Shown here piece after piece: positions 1-7,724 of a stretch of DNA of 64,000 bases. The stretch is from positions 1,178,001 to 1,242,000 of the forward strand of contig NZ_CP081855.1 in assembly GCF_019797825.1 (NCBI RefSeq). The letters are read 5' to 3'. Positions within the stretch are counted from its first letter, which is position 1. Each line of letters opens with the position of its first letter. The notes under the pieces were generated by a model. The model was not told the DNA's origin. It ran no database searches and saw only the letters and a program-made list of their open reading frames with translations. The DNA comes from Limosilactobacillus panis. GTDB lineage: Bacteria; Bacillota; Bacilli; Lactobacillales; Lactobacillaceae. Both the position numbers and the translations under genes were made by a program.

Positions 1-608
1 CGGCCAGGAAAATCGGTAGCAACTTTTGTCTTACCGGCAACAATTTTGTCGCTTAGTTCCCCAAAGCTGACCAGGTCTTGACCATAGAGGCAATTTTCAC
101 GAGCCTCCTCAATCAAAACCCCACCAGCGCCATCACCAAACAAAACCGCTGTTGTCCGGTCCTGCCAGTCAATGATTTTCGAAAGAATCTCACTGCCGAT
201 AACGAGGGCCCGGTGAAATGGGGCCTGCATAAGAAAGCCACCTGCAACTGCCAACGCGTAAACAAAGCCTGAACAGGCCGCTGAGATATCGAAAGCAACG
301 GCATTTCGTGCACCAATTTGTCCCTGCACGATTGCAGCAACCGATGGCGTATATGAATCTGGTGACATGGTGGCAACGATAATCAAATCAATGTCACCGG
401 CTGGCACACCACTCTTTTTCAGCAAGCGAGTGGCCACTTTTACCGCTAAGTCACTGGTGTTTTCACCGTTGCTAATATGGCGTTGCTTGATGCCGGTACG
501 GGATTGAATCCACTCATCAGACGTGTCCATTAACTTACTGAGGTCATCATTTGTTTCGATTTGTTGGGGAGCAACACTTGCGGTCTCAACAATTCGCCAA
601 TTTTTCAC
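1..608 (-). CDS. fabH: 3-oxoacyl-ACP synthase III (FabH), 3' end outside window
   Basis: Initiating condensing enzyme of type II fatty acid synthesis, joining acetyl-CoA to malonyl-ACP in the cytosol. Reading the minus strand from a GTG at 608 gives a continuous frame beginning VKNWRIVETAS and containing the thiolase-fold active-site segment DISAACSGF with the nucleophilic Cys. An AAGGAAAGG ribosome site precedes the GTG. The frame runs off the left edge, so roughly the last third (catalytic His and Asn) is not visible. It lies 15 bases after fabT and belongs to the fabZ-fabT-fabH order usual in lactobacilli. Confidence 0.93.
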   Translation of the reverse strand, partial: MKNWRIVETASVAPQQIETNDDLSKLMDTSDEWIQSRTGIKQRHISNGENTSDLAVKVATRLLKKSGVPAGDIDLIIVATMSPDSYTPSVAAIVQGQIGARNAVAFDISAACSGFVYALAVAGGFLMQAPFHRALVIGSEILSKIIDWQDRTTAVLFGDGAGGVLIEEARENCLYGQDLVSFGELSDKIVAGKTKVATDFPG

Positions 609-623
609 TACTAACCTTTCCTT

Positions 624-1064
624 TTAAGCATGTTCGTTTAGGAAGTCCTCCAGGTTATGAATCGCCTTGTTAACAATCGATAACTCTTCAGCATCCATGC
701 CCTTTAAAAAGCTCTTGACCATCATATTGTGAAAGGCCCTGTGTGCCCGGTATAACACCCGTCCCTTATTAGTTAAGTACAAGCGAATTATTCGCCGGTC
801 CGCTTTATCACGCTTACGTTCGACGTAGCCTTTCTTGATTAGACGGTCCGTCATGGCCGTCATCGTTCCCGGAGTAAGGTGGAGTTTCTTTGCCACCTGG
901 GAAACGGTTTGGTGGTCATACATTGAAATAGCATCAACTGCATGGAGTTCCTTGATGGTTAAATCGCTAAAAGTACTCTTACAAAGCTCTTTTTCTTCCA
1001 CCCAGAGGATTCCGTTATAAATTTTAATTAGTGCTTCGTTAATTTGTTGATACTCATTGGTCAT
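624..1064 (-). CDS. fabT: MarR-family fatty acid synthesis repressor FabT
   Basis: 146-residue winged-helix regulator of the MarR superfamily. Recognition region about residues 55-95 (QTVSQVAKKLHLTPGTMTAM, then the wing with KADRRIIRLYLTNKG). Its place between fabZ and fabH identifies it as FabT, which in Gram-positive cocci and lactobacilli represses fab genes with long-chain acyl-ACP as corepressor. ATG start with an AAGGGGAATGC leader. A consensus -10 box for its own promoter lies in the 72-base gap after fabZ. The functional assignment rests on synteny plus fold. Confidence 0.9.
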   Translation of the reverse strand: MTNEYQQINEALIKIYNGILWVEEKELCKSTFSDLTIKELHAVDAISMYDHQTVSQVAKKLHLTPGTMTAMTDRLIKKGYVERKRDKADRRIIRLYLTNKGRVLYRAHRAFHNMMVKSFLKGMDAEELSIVNKAIHNLEDFLNEHA

Positions 1065-1080
1065 AATGCATTCCCCTTTT

Positions 1081-1122
1081 TATTTGTTATGTCAAATAAT
1101 TAAGATATCAAAATGCATTATA
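1081..1122 (-). promoter_or_regulatory. fabT promoter -10 and FabT-like half-sites
   Basis: On the minus strand a perfect TATAAT occupies 1117-1122, followed downstream by ATTTTGATATCTTAA and ATTTGACATAACAAAT (about 1082-1097). The latter resembles the FabT box but with one extra central base. This would allow fabT-fabH autoregulation apart from fabZ. The -35 element is poor and would overlap the fabZ 3' end. Confidence 0.4.
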
Positions 1123-1136
1123 GACGAAACAAGCAT

Positions 1137-1583
1137 TTAAATCTTTGCCTGACGATCGGCAACGATAAAGACTAGCTGCGCACTGCAGACTTTCCGTTCA
1201 CCGACAGTCGCCACTGCATCGACGATTCCCATTCGCTGACGTTTTTTGACCATCTTAATATGCAGTTTCATTACGTCCCCAGGGACGACCATTTTACGAA
1301 ACTTTCCCTTATGAATTGCACCCAGATAGGCAGTCTTTTTGTAAAACTCCGGCGATTTAAGAATCAAAACCGAAGCTGCCTGGGCAAGGCTTTCAATTAT
1401 TAACACACCCGGCATTACTGGGTTATGCGGAAAGTGGCCGCGAAAGAACGATTCATTAATGGTGACGTTCTTGGTCGCGACAATGCTCTCACCTGGCACC
1501 ATCGAATCTACGTAATCGATGTAGCAAATTGGATAGCGATTCGGGATTAAATCCATAACTTCTTGAGCCGTCATTAATGCCAA
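1137..1583 (-). CDS. fabZ: 3-hydroxyacyl-ACP dehydratase FabZ
   Basis: 148-residue hot-dog-fold dehydratase acting on 3-hydroxyacyl-ACP. The catalytic signature GHFPHNPVMPGVLIIESLAQ is present (His and, in the following helix, Glu). Length is normal. The first gene of the fab cluster, preceded by a consensus promoter with FabT boxes. The start is ambiguous: TTG at 1583 gives MALMTAQEV, which resembles other lactobacillar FabZ N-termini, while an ATG follows three codons later at 1574. No strong Shine-Dalgarno decides between them. Confidence 0.93.
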   Translation of the reverse strand: MALMTAQEVMDLIPNRYPICYIDYVDSMVPGESIVATKNVTINESFFRGHFPHNPVMPGVLIIESLAQAASVLILKSPEFYKKTAYLGAIHKGKFRKMVVPGDVMKLHIKMVKKRQRMGIVDAVATVGERKVCSAQLVFIVADRQAKI

Positions 1584-1612
1584 ATATCACACCAACTTTC
1601 TATTTAAAAAGT

Positions 1613-1674
1613 ATTTCGAACATCAAAGTATTCGATGGTCAAATTATATGCAGGATTATTTTGATTGTCAAACT
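1613..1674 (-). promoter_or_regulatory. Three tandem FabT-like operator boxes
   Basis: Three 17-base imperfect palindromes on the minus strand: AGTTTGACAATCAAAAT (1658-1674, over the -35), AATTTGACCATCGAATA (1629-1645, just downstream of and touching the -10), and ACTTTGATGTTCGAAAT (1613-1629). All fit a TTTGAnnnTCnAA pattern close to the published FabT box. Centres are 29 and 16 bases apart. Confidence 0.7.
1643..1671 (-). promoter_or_regulatory. fabZ promoter (TTGACA-17-TATAAT)
   Basis: Minus strand: TTGACA at 1666-1671, exactly 17 bases, then TATAAT at 1643-1648, a full-consensus sigma-A promoter about 60 bases upstream of fabZ. The -35 hexamer lies inside the first FabT-like box, so a bound repressor would block polymerase. 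Confidence 0.85.
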
Positions 1675-1779
1675 ATTTTCTTATCTAAATAAATTAATTG
1701 GCCTGAATTATAAATATTTCTATTATTTTACCTAGGTAATTACAGTCATTAACCTTAATTGCTAAAATTATTTGATTTA

Positions 1780-1827
1780 AAATTAAAAAAGCCTGCAGAT
1801 GATTAATAAAAACCATCAACAAGCTTT
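1780..1827 (-). terminator. Rho-independent terminator after acpS
   Basis: Minus-strand transcript: AAAGCTTGTTGATGGTT, short loop, AATCATCTGCAGGCTTTTTT. This is an imperfect stem followed by a T run, immediately after the acpS stop. Confidence 0.7.
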
Positions 1828-1829
1828 AC

Positions 1830-2183
1830 CTAATCCTCTAAAATAATCTCTGTCATTACTAATTTACCAGTGTGACTCACCGAAGCATGGGCCACCCCGC
1901 TAACGGGCGATTTGGTGACGATTGGTGCACCAAGTTGATTGTCAATAATTTCAACATCTTGAAAGCTAACCGCCTTACCAATTCCGGTACCCATTGCCTT
2001 TGCAAAAGACTCCTTAAGTGACCATCTGCCAGCGAGGTACTCATTGGCCCGCTGACCGGTAAATTGTTGGTACTGTCTTATCTCTTGCGGCGTTAGAATT
2101 CGTTTTACGTACTGGGGATGCTGTTTTGCCATGTGAGCAACACGTGCTATTTCTGTTAAGTCTATTCCTAGTCCCTTTATCAT
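1830..2183 (-). CDS. acpS: Holo-[acyl-carrier-protein] synthase
   Basis: 117-residue phosphopantetheinyl transferase that loads the 4'-phosphopantetheine arm of CoA onto ACP. The signature GLGIDLTEI carries the Mg-binding Asp at residue 8, and the second motif RWSLKESFAKAMGTG contains the metal-binding Glu. Length is typical. ATG follows GGGAGAAAAG. It lies 9 bases after the copY-like gene, probably co-transcribed, and is ended by its own terminator. It is about 0.25 kb from the fab promoter but on the same strand. Confidence 0.95.
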   Translation of the reverse strand: MIKGLGIDLTEIARVAHMAKQHPQYVKRILTPQEIRQYQQFTGQRANEYLAGRWSLKESFAKAMGTGIGKAVSFQDVEIIDNQLGAPIVTKSPVSGVAHASVSHTGKLVMTEIILED

Positions 2184-2192
2184 CTTTTCTCC

Positions 2193-2621
2193 CTAACAGT
2201 TCATTTTTCTCCCCGGGATACAGTTACACTGGACCTGATCCGGAGCTGTCGCCAATTTTTTTTGGAGGGTTTCTTGTAAAGTCCGAATATCATCCTTACT
2301 TAGCTCCACCTGATTAAGCACGTGGTTCAGCGTCTGCCCAATCCGTCGTTCACAGATACTTTGAAAGAGATCATCGGCCGCTTGACACATCATTGATTGT
2401 TCCGCAACCGCCGGATGATAAATGAAGGCCCGACCATGCTTAGTAGTAGTTAATACTCCCTTAGTAACTAAGCGGTGCAAAAGAGTTTTAATCGTTGCGG
2501 ACTTCCAATCAACTTTTCTTTGAAGAATTGCCGTAATTTCCCGGCTGGTTGCTTCATTTAAGGTCCATACGATTCGCATTACCCGCCATTCAGCCGGCGT
2601 AATTTGCAAATCTTTCACCAT
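2193..2621 (-). CDS. copY: CopY/BlaI-family copper-responsive repressor
   Basis: 142-residue winged-helix repressor: N-terminal DNA-binding part (residues 1-75, TPAEWRVMRIVW... and TIKTLLHRLVTKGVL) typical of the BlaI/MecI/CopY superfamily. The C-terminal CNCIPGRKMNC resembles the CxC...CxC metal-hook of CopY, but only three Cys remain where CopY has four. A perfect cop box lies in its upstream region. No copper ATPase or chaperone gene is next to it; acpS follows instead. Autoregulated copper sensing is inferred. Confidence 0.8.
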   Translation of the reverse strand: MVKDLQITPAEWRVMRIVWTLNEATSREITAILQRKVDWKSATIKTLLHRLVTKGVLTTTKHGRAFIYHPAVAEQSMMCQAADDLFQSICERRIGQTLNHVLNQVELSKDDIRTLQETLQKKLATAPDQVQCNCIPGRKMNC

Positions 2622-2637
2622 TTAACACCCCTCTTAA

Positions 2638-2647
2638 TACATATGTA
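2638..2647. promoter_or_regulatory. cop box (CopY operator)
   Basis: TACATATGTA, a perfect 10-base palindrome matching the CopY operator TACAnnTGTA, 17 bases upstream of the copY-like start and next to AT-rich promoter-like sequence. Only one box is seen; many cop promoters have two. Confidence 0.75.
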
Positions 2648-2767
2648 GATAATTTTAGTCTAGCATCTTTTTAACTGTTTAGGAAGCATTGCAATTATGA
2701 TTGACTTTCCAACGGGACTTGATACACTTAACTACTGTTAATTTTATCGAAGGAGATATCTTATTCA

Positions 2768-4138
2768 ATGAAAGATCAACGTATTAGTCGGGCCCTAGCT
2801 ATCATGGTTTTCGGAACCTTCTTTGGTCTATTTTGTTCATCCTTGATGAATATCGCTATTCCGACCTTTATGAACGTCTTCCATATCTCGGAAGGACGGG
2901 TTCAATGGGTAATTAACGGTTATATGCTAGTTAACGCTCTCATGATTCCGGTCAGCTCCTACCTCATCAAACGTTTTTCCTTCCGTCGTTTATTCATCCT
3001 GTTTGCGGGAATCTTCCTTTTAGGAACGATGATGGGCGCGGCGGCAATGAGCTTTACCTTCATCGTAATTGCGCGGATGATCCAGGCAATTGGGGCGGGG
3101 ATGATGATGCCCCTCGTTAACGTTCTTGCCATCCGTTACGCCAAGCCGGGAAAGAAGGGACAAATTATGGGAATCATTGGGCTCGCCTTTAACTGCGCCC
3201 CTATCCTCGGACCAGCCTTTTCTGGTTTCTTGCTGAACTACTTTTCCTGGCGGTACCTCTTCATCTTAATCCTGCCTTTCGCCCTTGCCACGGTAATCCT
3301 TTCCGTTGTCTTCCTGCCCTATATTCCACATAACGAGTCACCGCGCTTTAACATGGTTGGCCTAATCACCATCACGGTTGGTCTTTGGTCATTACTGATG
3401 GGGCTTTCCAACGTTTCCAACTACCAACTAACCAGCTTTAACGTAATTGGTTATGTCGCAATTGGGTTAATTACCTTGGCCTTCTTTTACATCAACCAAC
3501 GTCATAGTGACCACCAACTGATTAATTTTCGCATTTTTGCTCACCGTCAATTTGTCTTAGCAACGGTAATTAACATGCTGATTACGGCAACCATGTACGG
3601 GAACACCATCCTGATTTCCCTCCTTGTCCAAGTCGTGCTGGGTAAAAGCACCGTTGTCTCAGCCATTAGTGTCCTCCCGGGAGCAATTTTGACCGGTTTA
3701 TTATCAATGACGAGCGGCCGCTTCTACGATATCTATCCAATCAAAGTCCTCGTCGGTGCCGGGCTAATCATTGATATTATCGGGACAACCTGCCAGGCAG
3801 CAATTGGTGCCCGGAGTACTGTCCTGATGATCACCATTTTCCAAACGGTCCGTCAGTTTGGTTTAGTGACCATGCTGATTCCCCTACAGACTCAGGCCCT
3901 CTCCCTTTTGCCAAACGAGATTGTTCCCGATGCCGTCGCTACCTTTAACACGATGCGACAAATTGCGGCCTCGTTTGGGACGGCCCTGATCATTGCCGTT
4001 GTCGGAATCATCAATAATATTCTTCATTGTCAGTCTTCTCACCTGGGAATTCAGAGTGGTTTTGCCTTCTGTTTACTCTTTCTCCTAACCTCCCTGTTTT
4101 TAAGTCAGAAACTATACCACAAGATCAGAAAAGCTTGA
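2768..4138 (+). CDS. MFS drug-efflux-type transporter (DHA2-like)
   Basis: 456-residue polytopic membrane protein beginning MKDQRISRALAIMVFGTFFG. It has repeated hydrophobic segments, the DHA-type stretch IQAIGAGMMMPLVNVLAIRY in the motif-C region, and a proline-rich GLAFNCAPILGPAFSGFLL segment. Length fits the 14-helix drug:H+ antiporter-2 subfamily (EmrB/QacA-like). Start ATG with AAGGAG upstream. It is monocistronic with its own terminator, diverging from copY with a shared intergenic region. The substrate cannot be read from the sequence. Confidence 0.85.
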   Translation: MKDQRISRALAIMVFGTFFGLFCSSLMNIAIPTFMNVFHISEGRVQWVINGYMLVNALMIPVSSYLIKRFSFRRLFILFAGIFLLGTMMGAAAMSFTFIVIARMIQAIGAGMMMPLVNVLAIRYAKPGKKGQIMGIIGLAFNCAPILGPAFSGFLLNYFSWRYLFILILPFALATVILSVVFLPYIPHNESPRFNMVGLITITVGLWSLLMGLSNVSNYQLTSFNVIGYVAIGLITLAFFYINQRHSDHQLINFRIFAHRQFVLATVINMLITATMYGNTILISLLVQVVLGKSTVVSAISVLPGAILTGLLSMTSGRFYDIYPIKVLVGAGLIIDIIGTTCQAAIGARSTVLMITIFQTVRQFGLVTMLIPLQTQALSLLPNEIVPDAVATFNTMRQIAASFGTALIIAVVGIINNILHCQSSHLGIQSGFAFCLLFLLTSLFLSQKLYHKIRKA

Positions 4139-4185
4139 CCCAAAATCGGGAGTCCCTTTGCTGGCTGGTCCCCTTACAATTAAAC

Positions 4186-4215
4186 AAGGGGGGCTTCCTA
4201 ACCCCTTATTTTTTT
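4186..4215 (+). terminator. Terminator after MFS gene, with competing upstream hairpin
   Basis: AAGGGG (4186-4191), loop, CCCCTT (4202-4207), then ATTTTTTT. A third complementary arm CCCCTT at 4170-4175 can pair with the same AAGGGG and would disrupt the terminator. Confidence 0.8.
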
Positions 4216-4246
4216 AAATTATAACGTTTTACTAAACCGGTTATGT

Positions 4247-4278
4247 TATAATATCAACGGTTTAGTTCACTGAACTAA
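4247..4278 (+). promoter_or_regulatory. Promoter -10 and palindromic operator for second MFS gene
   Basis: TATAAT at 4247-4252 is flanked by an inverted repeat (TAAACCG at 4233-4239; CGGTTTA at 4258-4264). It is followed by the 17-base palindrome TTAGTTCACTGAACTAA (4262-4278), perfect apart from its central base, which would lie at the transcription start. This is the usual layout of a TetR- or MarR-type operator. No matching regulator gene is adjacent. Confidence 0.6.
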
Positions 4279-4380
4279 TACCGGGGTTTTAAAAGCAACA
4301 TCCCCATTTTGTCCCCGCCAAACAAAACGTGCACACTATCTGCATTAATATGCTTGAAGAAGGGATTAGATTAGTTCTTT

Positions 4381-5535
4381 ATGAAGTATCGTTTACAAAG
4401 TATTGTGTTTGTCCTCGTCGCCTTTTTACTCGGTTGCAACGAATTTATGGTGGTGGGGGTCATCTCAAACATTGCCAAAAGTTATCACGCCTCCCTTTCA
4501 ACAGTTGGGTTGTTGGTAACCATGTTTGCTTTAACCTATGCCATCTGCACGCCGGTTCTAACAACGATAACCGCAAAGTATGACCGCTTTAAGGTGCTGA
4601 TGACCTTAATGGTCGTTTTTCTGGTTGGCAATACCTTGACAGCCTGTTCACCTAACCTGCTCTGTCTCTTTGCCTCACGAATAATCACTGCCGCGGTAGC
4701 CGGGGCCATTATCTCGCTGGTTCTGGTCTACGTTAGCATCATCGCTCCTATTCAAAAGCGGTCGATGTTAGTGGCAACGGTCTTTTCAGGCTTTAGTACG
4801 GCCACAATTATTGGGGTACCAATTGGGACAACGATTAGCACCGCTTTTTCCTGGCACGCTAGTTTTGCCTTCATCAGTATCTTAACCTTAATCATTACGA
4901 TATTCTTGTTTTTCTTGGTTCCCCGCAATACCAAGCAGGCTAAAGGGTCAATTATGCATCAGCTTCAGTTACTGCGGGACCCGCGAATCTTTTTAGGAAT
5001 CGTGATCATGGTCGCTCTGATGGCTGCTGAATATACTTTTTATACATACATTCGACCAATCATCACCGATGTCCTCCACTACAGCACCACCCAGCTGAAC
5101 TTGCTACTCGGGCTTGTTGGTATCATGTTTATCATTGGGAATACCTGTGCCGGCACCATCTCTGGACGGTACGGGACGAGTAAAATGCCCCTGATTAGCG
5201 GCGCCTGTCTCCTGCTTCTTTTGTTGATGGGGCTGTCTTTTACCAACGCATTCACCGGCATTATCTTACTGTGCGTGATTTGTCTGGTCCTCGGGATGCC
5301 TGGTTCAATTCTCCAAGTAATGTTTTTGAATGTCGCTGACCGCAACTATCCAGAAGCAATGAACCTGGCATCTTCCCTTAATCCCATTTGTACAAACATT
5401 GGGGTGACCGTGGGTTCATTCACCGCTTCAGTCAGTGTTAACTTCCTGGCAATTGGTGAGATTGGCTATATTGGTGCCATCTTCGCAATTATTAGTACAA
5501 TCGGTTCGGTTCTTTTAATTCGCCATGATAAATAA
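4381..5535 (+). CDS. MFS transporter (DHA1/AraJ-like)
   Basis: 384-residue, about 12-helix membrane protein. The N-terminus MKYRLQSIVFVLVAFLLGCNEFMVVGVI matches the start of arabinose-efflux/purine-efflux DHA1 permeases, and the GVPIGTTI segment matches motif C (the glycine/proline-rich antiporter motif). An in-frame stop at 4372 rules out an upstream start. The ribosome site (AGAAGGGA) is unusually far from the ATG. It is separated from the previous transporter by a terminator, a promoter and a palindromic operator, so it is probably regulated independently. Confidence 0.85.
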   Translation: MKYRLQSIVFVLVAFLLGCNEFMVVGVISNIAKSYHASLSTVGLLVTMFALTYAICTPVLTTITAKYDRFKVLMTLMVVFLVGNTLTACSPNLLCLFASRIITAAVAGAIISLVLVYVSIIAPIQKRSMLVATVFSGFSTATIIGVPIGTTISTAFSWHASFAFISILTLIITIFLFFLVPRNTKQAKGSIMHQLQLLRDPRIFLGIVIMVALMAAEYTFYTYIRPIITDVLHYSTTQLNLLLGLVGIMFIIGNTCAGTISGRYGTSKMPLISGACLLLLLLMGLSFTNAFTGIILLCVICLVLGMPGSILQVMFLNVADRNYPEAMNLASSLNPICTNIGVTVGSFTASVSVNFLAIGEIGYIGAIFAIISTIGSVLLIRHDK

Positions 5536-5536
5536 T

Positions 5537-5577
5537 AAAAAATCGGTTAACGAAATAGTGTTTTCGTTAGCCGATTT
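5537..5577. terminator. Bidirectional terminator
   Basis: AAAATCGGTTAACGAAA, loop, TTTCGTTAGCCGATTTT. A long stem with A/T tracts on both sides serves the MFS gene (+) and the aldo/keto reductase (-), which converge here. Confidence 0.9.
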
Positions 5578-5580
5578 TCT

Positions 5581-6459
5581 TTAGAATTCATTAGGTTTAG
5601 CAATGTAGTCGTCAACCCCATTCGGGTTTCCCGACCACTTGTATTTATCATACCAAATCGAGTGTTTTTCCTCATCTAATTCTGCGATTGCTTCCATCTC
5701 GTCCGCCGTGAGAGAAAAGCCGTCAAGGTCACGGTTAGCTCGCATCCGATCTGGATGGCTAGACTTGGGAATAACCACAAAGCCCTGTTGCAGTTCCCAC
5801 CGCAAGATCACCTGGGCCGGACTCTTACCCTTTTCCTTGGCAATTTGGTTTATTACCGGGTTAGCCAGGGCCCGACCATTGCCCAGTGGTGACCAGGCCT
5901 CGAGCTGGATTTTATTTCCCTGACAGAAGGCTACCGTGTCGGGTTGGTGAATAAAGGGGTTAAACTCGATCTGGTTGATTGCCGGCATTACCTGGGCGTG
6001 GTCTATCAGGTCAGTCAGGTGGTCAACATCAAAATTGCAAACCCCGATTGCCCTTGCTTGACCATCCTTTAGAATTCCTTCCAGGGCGCGCCAGGATTCG
6101 TTGTACTTGCCGAAAACCGGCCAGTGGAGAAGTAGCAGGTCGACGTAATCGGTCTGCAGGTCCTGGAGCTGCTGGTTAAAGGCTGCCCGCAGCTTATCAT
6201 AGTCACCCTGGTCACCGTTAAAGATTTTAGTGGTTAAGAAGAAATCATCACGCTTTTTACCGCTTTCCTTAATTGCCTCTTGCAATCCCTGACCAACACC
6301 ACTTTCGTTACCATACTGTTTAGCAGTATCAAACAGGGTATAACCATTGGCAGCAGCGGTCCTTACCAAATCGGCGGTATCATCCGGATTGGTTTTCCAA
6401 ACACCCATGCCAATCTGCGGCATCTCAACGCCATTGTTTAGTTTTACTGTCTTTTCCAA
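5581..6459 (-). CDS. Aldo/keto reductase
   Basis: About 292-residue NADPH-dependent (beta/alpha)8 oxidoreductase. Catalytic tetrad visible: Asp and Tyr in LFDTAKQYGNE, Lys in LTTKIF, His in LLLHWP. The C-terminal cofactor motif VVIPKSSHPDR is also present. A longer frame exists to ATG 6495, but the ribosome site AAAGAGGG lies inside it, which favours the TTG at 6459 (LEKTVKLNNGVEMPQ). Small aldehyde/ketone reduction is likely; the substrate is unknown. Divergent from the epimerase-like gene. Confidence 0.9.
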   Translation of the reverse strand: MEKTVKLNNGVEMPQIGMGVWKTNPDDTADLVRTAAANGYTLFDTAKQYGNESGVGQGLQEAIKESGKKRDDFFLTTKIFNGDQGDYDKLRAAFNQQLQDLQTDYVDLLLLHWPVFGKYNESWRALEGILKDGQARAIGVCNFDVDHLTDLIDHAQVMPAINQIEFNPFIHQPDTVAFCQGNKIQLEAWSPLGNGRALANPVINQIAKEKGKSPAQVILRWELQQGFVVIPKSSHPDRMRANRDLDGFSLTADEMEAIAELDEEKHSIWYDKYKWSGNPNGVDDYIAKPNEF

Positions 6460-6550
6460 ATTAACATCCCTCTTTCCTATCAGTAAGTATACCATTTTTC
6501 CTAAGGCGTGATATGATTATGATATTCTAAAAAGAATCGACTTGATAAAC

Positions 6551-7603
6551 ATGACAGACCAACTAGTAATCAAAAATTTTCAAACCGCAGTTATTGACGA
6601 ACCCCTGAAGCGTCCCTTCATCACCCACCTACACAAGGTAACGGCGATCCACGCGGTCCAAGTGAAGCTAATCCTGACCAACGGCCTAACCGGAACTGGC
6701 GCCGCCACCCCCAATGAAAAGGTCACTGGTGATACGATGAGTTCCTTGAAGGAAACAATGGATTCCGTAATTGGCCCACAACTAGTCGGCAAGTCACTCA
6801 ACCACCTGGAGGAATTGATGGCTACCTTGGCAAACGTGATTCGCTACAATGAGCCGGCCAAGGCGGCCTTTGATATGGCCGTTTATGATCTCCTAAGCCA
6901 GATCACCAAACTACCATTTCCAGCCCTCTTTGGTGGTGCTAAGGATACCATGCAAACTGACTATACGATTAGTATCGGTAGTCAAGAGCAGATGGTGACT
7001 GAGGCGCGCGAATTAGTTGCCGCGGGTTTCACAGCCCTTAAAATCAAGATTGGGAACAACCCCGTTGCCGAAGACGTCGCGACCGTGGCCGAAATTGCTA
7101 GAACAGTGGGACCCAAGATTTTCCTCCGCCTGGACGTTAACCAGGGATGGAATTACAAGCAGGCGCGGCGGGCCTTGACTATGCTGGAAGAACGCAACCT
7201 CAACATCGCCTTCGTTGAACAGCCCCTAGCCGCTGACCAAATTGCGGAAATGGCCCGCTTACGGATGCAGACAACGATCCCGATCATGCTTGACGAAAGT
7301 GTCTTTTTACCGGCTGATGCTCTCAGAGTCATTCGCGCTGACGCCGCCGACTATGTCAACATCAAGCTGATGAAGTGTGGGGGGCTCTTTCAGGCGGCCA
7401 AGATCAACGACCTCTGTGCCACTGCGGGAATCGGTTGCATGGTTGGGTGCATGATTGAATCGCAGGTCGGCCTCGCCGCTGGACTAGCCTTTGCTTTAGG
7501 CCACCAAAATGTTAAGTTCATCGATCTTGACTCCTGCTTTATGGCCAAGGACTCTGCCATGACCCTGATAAGCAATGATGGGCCCAAGTTGATGTTGAAT
7601 TGA
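6551..7603 (+). CDS. Enolase-superfamily dipeptide (L-Ala-D/L-Glu-type) epimerase
   Basis: About 350-residue mandelate racemase/muconate lactonising family enzyme. Visible: KIKIG (acid/base Lys of the KxK motif), metal ligands Asp in LRLDVNQGW, Glu in FVEQPL and Asp in MLDESVF, and the second-face Lys in NIKLMKCGG. This residue set fits dipeptide epimerases of murein peptide recycling rather than MR itself. ATG at 6551 preferred over TTG at 6542; both have weak ribosome sites. The specific substrate is inferred. Confidence 0.85.
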   Translation: MTDQLVIKNFQTAVIDEPLKRPFITHLHKVTAIHAVQVKLILTNGLTGTGAATPNEKVTGDTMSSLKETMDSVIGPQLVGKSLNHLEELMATLANVIRYNEPAKAAFDMAVYDLLSQITKLPFPALFGGAKDTMQTDYTISIGSQEQMVTEARELVAAGFTALKIKIGNNPVAEDVATVAEIARTVGPKIFLRLDVNQGWNYKQARRALTMLEERNLNIAFVEQPLAADQIAEMARLRMQTTIPIMLDESVFLPADALRVIRADAADYVNIKLMKCGGLFQAAKINDLCATAGIGCMVGCMIESQVGLAAGLAFALGHQNVKFIDLDSCFMAKDSAMTLISNDGPKLMLN

Positions 7604-7647
7604 GTTGAGGATAATTTCGGCAAGTGTGTGCCACATGACGAACAAGA

Positions 7648-7682
7648 AAGCCCTCAGCAAGACAAGACCTTCCTGAGGGCTT
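7648..7682. terminator. Stem-loop between convergent genes
   Basis: AAGCCCTCAG, 15-base loop, CTGAGGGCTT, between convergent epimerase and guanine deaminase genes. The T tracts are short on both strands, so termination may be partial. Confidence 0.7.
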
Positions 7683-7724
7683 CTATTGTCACTCAATTAC
7701 TTTTGGTGTCGTGATTGTTATACT

